Source: CALUTH01 sp964452495
GTDB taxonomy: Bacteria > Cyanobacteriota > Vampirovibrionia > Gastranaerophilales > Gastranaerophilaceae
Direction: 5' to 3'
Length of the DNA stretch: 15,326 nucleotides
Assembly: GCA_964452495.1 (NCBI GenBank)
Contig: CAYVMC010000036.1
Span: forward strand, 1-15,326
The stretch's first letter is position 1. The number at the start of each line of letters is the position of its first letter. The notes beneath the pieces were generated by a model, which was given only the letters and a program-made list of their open reading frames with translations, made no database searches and was not told the origin of the DNA. The translations under genes and the position numbers were made by a program. Shown here piece by piece: positions 1 through 4,824 of this stretch.

Positions 1-302
1 CATGTTGTTTTTGGCTTACAAGTTTTATATTCCACAAAACAAAAAAATTATAACGAAGAATTTGAATTTTTTTGAAGCTTTTTTCTCTATTTGTAAATTC
101 ATCCCCGTGTTTTTTTATAAGCAGCGATTGATAATAAAAATCCTTCAATTTAATCAAGAAATTTAAGAGTTAATTTTCGGGGAGGGGGAGAGTGGTACTT
201 CTTGAATCATTTGGAGTATAAAAGTTTAACTTAAATTGACTAATTTGGCTGCTAAATATACAACGTACAAATTATTTGATTAATTAAAACCTGTGTTAAG
301 AT
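1..302. other. Non-coding stretch before the sugar permease
   Basis: No reading frame of useful length is open here; stops are frequent in all forward frames and composition is strongly AT-rich. The one compositional oddity is a purine block at 178-192 (GGGGAGGGGGAGAG) that reads as an over-strong ribosome binding site. It lies next to a GTG codon at 192 that opens only nine codons before a stop at 219-221. I see no end of an upstream transporter gene and no convincing terminator. Confidence 0.6.
236..262 (+). promoter_or_regulatory. Weak sigma70-like promoter candidate for the sugar permease
   Basis: TTGACT at 236-241 is a good -35 match and TATACA at 257-262 a fair -10, but the spacer is only 15 bases. 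It is the best candidate before the permease start. It would give a leader of about 40 bases. Confidence 0.25.
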
Positions 303-308
303 ATGTGT

Positions 309-1154
309 ATGAATAAGAAATTTTTTTCAGGGTTTGTGTCGCATATAATATTGATAACGGTATCGCTGATTTCGATATTTCCGTTTATCTGGCTTATATC
401 GACATCTTTGAAGGGAATAAACGAAAATATTTTTGCCTATCCGCCACAGTTTATCCCGTCTGATTTTACATTCTCTAATTATACCGGAGTATGGAAACGG
501 GTTGATTTTATGCGATATTTTTATAATTCAATTGCTGTTGCCGGTCTAACCGTAATATTTAACCTCGTTTTTTCGTCGCTTGCCGGATATCCTCTTGCAC
601 GGATGAAGTTTGCCGGAAAAAAATTCATATTCTTCGGGATACTTGCTACAATTATGGTTCCGTTTCAGGCAATAATGGTACCGGTGTATCTTATAACAGT
701 GAAACTCGGGCTTACTGACGGTGTAAGTGTTTTAAACGGGTATATCGGGCTTGTAATGCCGTTTGCAGTGTCTGCTTTCGGAATTTTTTTGATGCGTCAG
801 GCTTTTATAAAAATACCTGTGGAGCTTGAAGAGTCGGCAATTGTAGATGGATGCAGCGTTGTTCAGGTATTGTGGAAAGTTGTTCTGCCTATGGTGAAAC
901 CTACGCTGGCGGTTCTTGCGGTATTCACGTTTATCGGGTCGTGGGGTGAGTTTTTATGGCCGAGTATTTTGTTGACCAAAGAAAGTATGTTTACTTTGCC
1001 GGTCGGGATAAATAATTTGCAGGGCATGTTCTCTTCAAACTGGCGTTATGTTGCCGCAGGTTCAATACTCTCAACACTCCCCATTATTGTATTTTTCCTT
1101 GCAATGCAAAAATATTTTATAAGCGGTGAGAATGACGGTGCATTAAAAGGCTAG
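309..1154 (+). CDS. Carbohydrate ABC transporter permease, MalG/UgpE type
   Basis: Inner-membrane permease subunit of a CUT1-type sugar importer; such subunits normally pair with a MalF-type permease, a binding protein and an ATPase. The protein is 281 residues, usual for the family. About six hydrophobic segments are visible: near residues 10-31, 75-98, 106-128, 141-161, 195-215 and 248-268. The cytoplasmic EAA loop that docks on the ATPase is at about 172-191 (EESAIVDGCS, with E174, E175, D180 and G181). The C-terminal FFLAMQKYFISG-like end is typical. Met at 309 is chosen over Met at 303 because a weak AAG sits 8 bases before it; neither has a good ribosome site. No partner subunit is adjacent: upstream is non-coding and downstream is a convergent phosphate permease. 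The sugar cannot be inferred. Family call is firm, start less so. Confidence 0.93.
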   Translation: MNKKFFSGFVSHIILITVSLISIFPFIWLISTSLKGINENIFAYPPQFIPSDFTFSNYTGVWKRVDFMRYFYNSIAVAGLTVIFNLVFSSLAGYPLARMKFAGKKFIFFGILATIMVPFQAIMVPVYLITVKLGLTDGVSVLNGYIGLVMPFAVSAFGIFLMRQAFIKIPVELEESAIVDGCSVVQVLWKVVLPMVKPTLAVLAVFTFIGSWGEFLWPSILLTKESMFTLPVGINNLQGMFSSNWRYVAAGSILSTLPIIVFFLAMQKYFISGENDGALKG

Positions 1155-1181
1155 ATGTTATTTAGCGGTAGTAATTTCGGC

Positions 1182-2261
1182 TTATAAATCAGAAAGCGGT
1201 GTGTGCATTAATGCTATATAAATTAAACCTGATAAAATCATACAAATAGGGATTGTAAGTATCCAGGCTGAAACAATATTTTTAACGATACCCCATTTAA
1301 CTGCGCTTGCTTTAGTCATCGCACCAACACCCATAATTGCTGTTGAAATAATATGCGTAGTGCTAACCGGTATTCCTAAATGCGAACAGGCAAGAATAAT
1401 TCCGGAAGCAGATATTTCCACCGCAAAACCGTGTATAGGTTTAATTTTAGCAATTTTAGAGGACATTGTTTTAATAATTCTCCAGCCGCCCGCCATTGTA
1501 CCGAGTGCGAGAGTCAAGGCACAAACACTTATAACCCAGATAGGAATATGAAAATCATCACCTTTTATAAGGCCAAAGGTAATCAGGGCAAGTGTTATGA
1601 TACCCATTGTTTTTTGTGCATCATTTGAACCGTGGGAAAACGCAAGAAATCCGCAGGATATAAGCTGCAGCTTCTTAAATGTTCTGTTTAGGTACTCGGG
1701 TTTTATTCTCCAGAAAAGGAAAATAAGAGCAGCAATTACTAAAAAGCCGATGATAAATCCTAAAAGCGGGGATGTAACCATCGGAATAAGAACTTTGTGT
1801 AATACGTTTTGACCGTTGATAACATCAAGTGCAGGATGTTCAAGGTGCATTGTCCGAAATCTGAAAATTAAATCATACTGCCGGTCAAGTTTAAAATACG
1901 CATGTACAACAGAAGCCCCGAGCAAGCCGCCGATAAGTGCGTGGGATGATGAGGAAGGAATGCCTGCCCGCCAGGTTATAAGCCCCCATATAATTGCGCC
2001 TAAAAGTGCGCAAAGGATTGTAAGTTGTGTAATTGCATCGTGCGCAACCATACCGACCCCGATTGTTTTTGCAACATGTGTCCCGCATAACGCACCGGCA
2101 AAATTGAAAAAGGCTGCGTATAAAATTGCATATCGCGGGCTTAATGCTTTTGTTGAGACAGCCATTGATATCGCATTCGCAGAATCGTGAAAACCATTAA
2201 TAAATTCAAATATTAGAGCTACTGCGATGATTATTATTAAAAATAAAATTAAGTGTGTCAT
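1182..2261 (-). CDS. pit: PiT-family inorganic phosphate permease
   Basis: Low-affinity phosphate transporter driven by ion symport in the inner membrane. The 359-residue protein is almost entirely hydrophobic helices (about ten). It carries the two inverted PiT signatures: GFHDSANA at residues 23-30 and SHGSNDAQ at 209-216. Each is followed by the family's serine/histidine stretch (SSSSHALIGG at 103-112, VSTTHIIS at 299-306). The frame stays open for 18 codons upstream into the neighbouring gene, but the hydrophobic N-terminus MTHLILFL starts at 2261. That start has an AAAGAACAG purine stretch in the end of the upstream gene. Only 2 bases separate it from the DUF47 stop codon, so the pair is one operon and probably translationally coupled. 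This is the standard DUF47-pit arrangement. Confidence 0.96.
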   Translation of the reverse strand: MTHLILFLIIIIAVALIFEFINGFHDSANAISMAVSTKALSPRYAILYAAFFNFAGALCGTHVAKTIGVGMVAHDAITQLTILCALLGAIIWGLITWRAGIPSSSSHALIGGLLGASVVHAYFKLDRQYDLIFRFRTMHLEHPALDVINGQNVLHKVLIPMVTSPLLGFIIGFLVIAALIFLFWRIKPEYLNRTFKKLQLISCGFLAFSHGSNDAQKTMGIITLALITFGLIKGDDFHIPIWVISVCALTLALGTMAGGWRIIKTMSSKIAKIKPIHGFAVEISASGIILACSHLGIPVSTTHIISTAIMGVGAMTKASAVKWGIVKNIVSAWILTIPICMILSGLIYIALMHTPLSDL

Positions 2262-2263
2262 AA

Positions 2264-2905
2264 TTAACTGTTCTTTGCTGCTATATTGAGTACAAGATCT
2301 GCGACAGAAGTACATTTGTCAAGTGCATCTTCAAGGTCTTTATATATGTCACGGTATTTGATAACCGTAATCGGGTCAAACCTGCCGGAGAAAAGATTTT
2401 CCGTTGCACGGTAGAGAACATCATCTCCGAGGGTTTCAATTTCTTTTATAGTGTTTCTTGAATCTGTTATTGCTTGAATTTTGTGCAATTTCTTTAAAAG
2501 ACTGACACAATGCACAAGTTCTGTTGTTGCCTTGATGATAACTTTTCCCTGCTGGAACATTTCTTCTGTCGGTTTATTTATTTTGTACAGATTATAGTTC
2601 ATAAACGCTTTACAAATCTTTTTGTTGATTTTTCTTATGGATATTGCCAACAGTTGTATATCTTCACGGTCAATAGGAGTGATAAATGTGTTGTTGAGAG
2701 TTGTAATAACTTCTCTTTCTTTATCCTTGCCTTTGTGTTTCTGAAATTTCATCTGAAGTATAAGCTCTTCATCTATTCCATTGGTCAGAGCTTCGTTATA
2801 TAAAATAGCACTCTTTTTACAAATATTTGCTGCTTCAATAAAACAATCAAAGAAAACTTTATTATCCGGCGGGAGTAGTTTTTCTAATATTCCTAATTTC
2901 ACCAT
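2264..2905 (-). CDS. DUF47 / PhoU-like protein, partner of the PiT permease
   Basis: Helical-bundle protein of the DUF47 family, distantly related to PhoU, commonly encoded directly upstream of PiT permeases and thought to modulate phosphate uptake. The 213-residue protein is all-helical and charged. It has the family's start pattern (short helix, then PPDNKVFFDCFIEAA) and a conserved late stretch IKEIETLGDDVLYRATENLF. The start at 2905 is preferred because AAAGGA lies 8 bases before it; an in-frame ATG at 2929 has no ribosome site and would add eight residues. It is the first gene of the two-gene phosphate operon, with a TATAAT box at 2944-2949 giving a leader of about 30 bases. Regulation by phosphate is likely from context but not shown. 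Confidence 0.9.
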   Translation of the reverse strand: MVKLGILEKLLPPDNKVFFDCFIEAANICKKSAILYNEALTNGIDEELILQMKFQKHKGKDKEREVITTLNNTFITPIDREDIQLLAISIRKINKKICKAFMNYNLYKINKPTEEMFQQGKVIIKATTELVHCVSLLKKLHKIQAITDSRNTIKEIETLGDDVLYRATENLFSGRFDPITVIKYRDIYKDLEDALDKCTSVADLVLNIAAKNS

Positions 2906-2943
2906 TTCCAACATCCTTTCCAAGACCATGTTACTTAAAAAAA

Positions 2944-2976
2944 ATTATAAAAACATGTATTTGTAACAATTATTAA
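2944..2976 (-). promoter_or_regulatory. Promoter of the DUF47-pit operon with a Pho-box-like element
   Basis: Read on the minus strand, TATAAT lies at 2949-2944 and predicts transcription from about 2937. There is no good -35 hexamer. In its place is TTAATAATTGTTACAA (2976-2961), two TTAAYA/TTACAA-like hexamers 10 bases apart. The TT(A/C)A(C/T)A direct repeat is the pattern of PhoP boxes in Bacillus and is close to cyanobacterial Pho boxes. The -10 call is solid by sequence; the Pho-box reading is inference. Confidence 0.45.
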
Positions 2977-3045
2977 CGTAAAAGAAAAAACAGGGATAAC
3001 CCTTTACCGTTTTGATTTATATACAAAATACATAAAAATAATTTG

Positions 3046-3060
3046 TTACAAAATTTGTAA
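3046..3060. promoter_or_regulatory. Perfect 15-base palindrome, candidate operator
   Basis: TTACAAA-A-TTTGTAA is a perfect 7+7 inverted repeat around one base. Its right half contains the -35 hexamer (TTGTAA, 3055-3060) of the promoter for the OmpH/Skp-like gene, so a protein bound here would block that promoter. It lies in the divergent region shared with the phosphate operon. Confidence 0.45.
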
Positions 3061-3083
3061 TTTGCTAAATAATGTTGTATAAT
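3055..3083 (+). promoter_or_regulatory. Promoter of the OmpH/Skp-like gene
   Basis: TTGTAA (3055-3060), a 17-base spacer and a consensus TATAAT (3078-3083). Transcription would start near 3090, leaving a leader of about 135 bases that contains the overlapping hairpins at 3121-3176. Confidence 0.7.
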
Positions 3084-3120
3084 AAAATTGCTATTTATAT
3101 TTCGGCTAGTGTAAAATCTT

Positions 3121-3176
3121 AACAGGAAGGATTGCCCTACCTGTTTTTTTTACCCTGTAGGGCGATTAAATTTTTT
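3121..3176 (+). promoter_or_regulatory. Two mutually exclusive hairpins in the OmpH/Skp leader (attenuator-like)
   Basis: Hairpin A pairs AACAGG (3121-3126) with CCTGTT (3140-3145). AGG/CCT continue inside it (3128-3130 with 3136-3138) past one A-A mismatch, and a run of eight T (3144-3151) starts in the stem: a classic intrinsic terminator. Hairpin B pairs 3130-3140 (GATTGCCCTAC) with 3157-3167 (GTAGGGCGATT), 11 pairs including two G-T wobbles, followed by six T at 3171-3176. The two share bases 3130-3140 and so cannot form together. Either the leader is attenuated or a short RNA of about 60-90 bases ends here. Confidence 0.55.
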
Positions 3177-3225
3177 ATAAATGCAAGTATCTTATCAGTG
3201 TAGATTATTGATGAGGTATTTTATT

Positions 3226-3657
3226 ATGAAAAAAATTCTGGTTTTAAGTGCGTTTATTTTTGTATGTACAAACATTGCTTTTGCAGAAAATATCGGAGTG
3301 GTAGACCTGCAGGCTGTTGTTAATAACTCTGCACAGGTCAAGCAATTGAAACGAGAGTATGATACAAAGCTTGAGGAGCTTAATAAAATTGTTGCTAATG
3401 CAAGGATGGAGGTTGCTAAAGAAACCGATTTGCAAAAGATTGCCGCAATAGAAGAAAAGTATACAAAGGAATTTAACACGAAGAAATCAGCACTGGAACG
3501 GGAGTATAATACTAAAATCAGTGCAATAGAAAATAAGATACGGGAACAGATAAAGCAAAAAGCACAGGAAAAGAAATATGATTATGTATTTGCAAAAAGC
3601 GTTGTTTTGTATGGCGGGGATGATATTACAAGCGAGATTTCTTCGTCCGTCAAATAA
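3226..3657 (+). CDS. OmpH/Skp-family periplasmic chaperone
   Basis: Exported coiled-coil protein of the OmpH/Skp family, which in Gram-negative bacteria holds unfolded outer-membrane proteins in the periplasm. The 143-residue precursor starts with a signal peptide (MKK, hydrophobic core, cleavage after AFA at about residue 20). It follows with the family hallmark ENIGVVDLQAVVNNS, then a long Lys/Glu-rich helical hairpin (about residues 40-115) and a short C-terminal YDYVFAKSVVLYGGDDIT segment typical of the family. The frame is open from 3181, but the start at 3226 has GAGG 9 bases upstream and begins the signal peptide. A strong terminator at 3761-3790 makes it monocistronic. Its presence argues for an outer membrane. 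Confidence 0.92.
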   Translation: MKKILVLSAFIFVCTNIAFAENIGVVDLQAVVNNSAQVKQLKREYDTKLEELNKIVANARMEVAKETDLQKIAAIEEKYTKEFNTKKSALEREYNTKISAIENKIREQIKQKAQEKKYDYVFAKSVVLYGGDDITSEISSSVK

Positions 3658-3760
3658 GAGGATAGCAGTCCCGACGCAGGAATACCCCTGTATCTGAAAA
3701 GCTTTTATCTGGCATTGTAATGGAAGGATTACCCTTTTAACAGCAGGGAATGTTATTTTA

Positions 3761-3790
3761 AAAACTCTCTCACCTGTGAGAGGGTTTTTA
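3761..3790 (+). terminator. Intrinsic terminator after the OmpH/Skp-like gene
   Basis: CTCTCTCA (3765-3772) pairs with TGAGAGGG (3777-3784) around the loop CCTG, followed by TTTTT at 3785-3789. An A-run at 3761-3764 extends the stem. Confidence 0.85.
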
Positions 3791-3815
3791 ATTAATAATA
3801 AAAATGAAGTATAAT
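3787..3815 (+). promoter_or_regulatory. Promoter of the DUF4186 gene, predicted leaderless
   Basis: Consensus TATAAT at 3810-3815, with a weak -35 (TTTAAT, 3787-3792) 17 bases upstream, embedded in the tail of the preceding terminator. The -10 ends only 6 bases before the ATG at 3822, so transcription should begin at or next to the start codon and leave no room for a ribosome binding site. Confidence 0.5.
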
Positions 3816-3821
3816 TAAACT

Positions 3822-4184
3822 ATGCATGATAAATTATTTGAAGCGCTGGCAAAATCTTCTTTTCGCTCAAAATTCAAGCTTAAGCAGAAGGACATAGACT
3901 ATATAAAAGCAAAAGGAATGACGGTTATAAAATCCCACGCATCTGATTTTATATCAAAACGTATAGCTCCTGCTTCTATCCCCAATGACGGTAAACAAAC
4001 ACCAATGCGCGGTCATCCCGTGTTTACGGCTCAACATGCTACCGCAGCATGCTGCAGGGGATGTATAGAAAAATGGCATCATTTCCCCCAAAATACACAA
4101 TTGACAGATGATGAACAAAAGTATCTGGTCAGTATTATTATGGAATGGATTAAACGTCAGGTCGAGCAGCACTCTTCTTTATGA
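3822..4184 (+). CDS. DUF4186 family protein
   Basis: The 120-residue protein matches the DUF4186 pattern throughout: FRSKFKL near residue 14, SHASDFISKRIAPA at 38-51, NDGKQTPMRGHPVF at 55-68, and the signature QHATAACCRGCIEKWH at 71-86. Function is unknown. The clustered C77, C78, C81 with H65, H72 and H86 could bind a metal, which is inference. There is no signal peptide, so it is probably cytoplasmic. It has no ribosome binding site and a TATAAT box 6 bases before the start, suggesting a leaderless message. Its last 35 bases overlap the end of the convergent gene at 4150-4491. Confidence 0.9.
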   Translation: MHDKLFEALAKSSFRSKFKLKQKDIDYIKAKGMTVIKSHASDFISKRIAPASIPNDGKQTPMRGHPVFTAQHATAACCRGCIEKWHHFPQNTQLTDDEQKYLVSIIMEWIKRQVEQHSSL

Positions 4185-4491
4185 CAAGTTTATTATTGTG
4201 TACGTCTACATCAAGTGTATCTGTTTCAGGTTTTACTTCAAGCAGCTCTAAAATAGGCAGCGGCAGGTTGAGTCCATAACCTGAACCACGTTTTATCAAC
4301 TTCTTTATCAATAAATCTTGATAATTGTGTATCTCGTTATTTGGTATTTTCTTTACATATAAGACGTTTTTCTCAACAGTTAACAGTACGGTGAATTCTT
4401 TACTGCTTATACCCGCAAGTCGTGATACTGGTTTATTTAAATATAATTGCCATGAGTTGCCGTTCAAGGTTAAGGATTTCTTTATAGTCAT
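4150..4491 (-). CDS. AbrB/MazE-like protein with two tandem half-domains
   Basis: I read this 113-residue protein as two copies of a SpoVT/AbrB-like swapped-hairpin element. Copy 1 (about 3-48) runs KKSLTLNGNSWQLYLN...LAGIS...LYVKK. Copy 2 (about 63-107) runs KKLIKRGSGYGLNLPLPILELLEV...LVIKK. Both show the basic start, G-S/N turn, L-x-L-x pair, hydrophobic helix and LxVKK/LVIKK ending of the fold. Such proteins usually bind DNA as dimers; a duplicated chain could act as a pseudo-dimer. MazE antitoxins share the fold, but no toxin gene sits beside it. The ribosome site is weak (AAGAAA too far upstream). Its 3' end overlaps the convergent DUF4186 gene by 35 bases, so transcripts of the two would be antisense there. 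Confidence 0.7.
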   Translation of the reverse strand: MTIKKSLTLNGNSWQLYLNKPVSRLAGISSKEFTVLLTVEKNVLYVKKIPNNEIHNYQDLLIKKLIKRGSGYGLNLPLPILELLEVKPETDTLDVDVHNNKLVIKKSAARPDV

Positions 4492-4660
4492 TAGAGTAAA
4501 ATTTCTTAAATAATTTCTTGCAATTATAATATATTAATAATATACTTATAAATACTTCGTAATGTGTGCATAAAATAAGAATAATATATAACACTAAGAA
4601 GTAATAAGGTATAGATAGTTGAAAATAGAAAAAATATACGTAAAACTTTAAAAGTTTAAC

Positions 4661-4753
4661 ATGCGCCGGTTTGGTTTGACCGGTAGTAGTTCTAAATCTG
4701 GAGTTTTATTACTCCTCACTTCGCGCAGGCTGAAAAGCCTGCGTATTTTTATT
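4661..4753 (+). ncRNA. Structured leader RNA or small RNA with overlapping terminator, upstream of alaS
   Basis: Three short perfect helices form a three-way junction. P1 is TGCGC (4662-4666) with GCGCA (4723-4727). P2 is CCGGT (4666-4670) with ACCGG (4679-4683), sharing one base with P1. P3 is GGAGT (4700-4704) with ACTCC (4711-4715). The 3' strand of P1 is also the 5' strand of the terminator stem at 4723-4744, so closing P1 breaks the terminator. That is the usual layout of a transcription-off/on riboswitch or attenuator. A 16-base single-stranded joiner (4684-4699) and a 7-base joiner (4716-4722) could be the conserved core. I do not recognise a known riboswitch class or a T-box motif. 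If alaS has its own promoter at 4790 this is instead a free small RNA of about 90 bases. Confidence 0.55.
4723..4753 (+). terminator. Strong intrinsic terminator upstream of alaS
   Basis: CGCAGGCT (4724-4731) and AGCCTGCG (4736-4743) form a perfect 8-pair stem, nine with the G4723-T4744 wobble. It is capped by a GAAA tetraloop and followed by TATTTTTATTT. No coding gene on this strand precedes it for 540 bases, so it ends a non-coding or leader transcript. Confidence 0.85.
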
Positions 4754-4789
4754 TACTGGTATTCCTGTATACTTTTAATATCTTTGAAT

Positions 4790-4795
4790 TATAAT
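4790..4795 (+). promoter_or_regulatory. Possible separate -10 box for alaS
   Basis: A consensus TATAAT at 4790-4795 lies 29 bases before the start codon and downstream of the terminator, but no -35 hexamer is visible at the right distance (GTATAC at 4767-4772). If active, alaS escapes control by the upstream terminator. Confidence 0.3.
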
Positions 4796-4824
4796 TTTAT
4801 TAGATTAGAATTTGAGGGAATGTT

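Larger units (their letters stand above)
4492..4824. other. 333-base intergenic region before alaS
   Basis: No protein gene is seen. The left part (4500-4655) is extremely AT-rich and carries the upstream region of the AbrB-like gene. The middle holds a structured RNA candidate with a terminator (4661-4753). The right end holds the alaS ribosome site and a TATAAT box. Confidence 0.7.

Noticed and set aside
1..3. CAT at the left edge as the start codon of a minus-strand gene running out of the window
   Set aside because: Only one codon is visible and there is no ribosome site upstream of it on that strand.
1816..2190. 124-residue forward frame inside the phosphate permease
   Set aside because: It is antisense to the clear PiT signatures, with no ribosome site and no recognisable protein pattern.
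4661..4745. tRNA or T-box reading of the region before alaS
   Set aside because: No seven-base acceptor stem, no GGTTCRA T-loop arm and no T-box consensus (TGGNACCGCG) is present on either strand.
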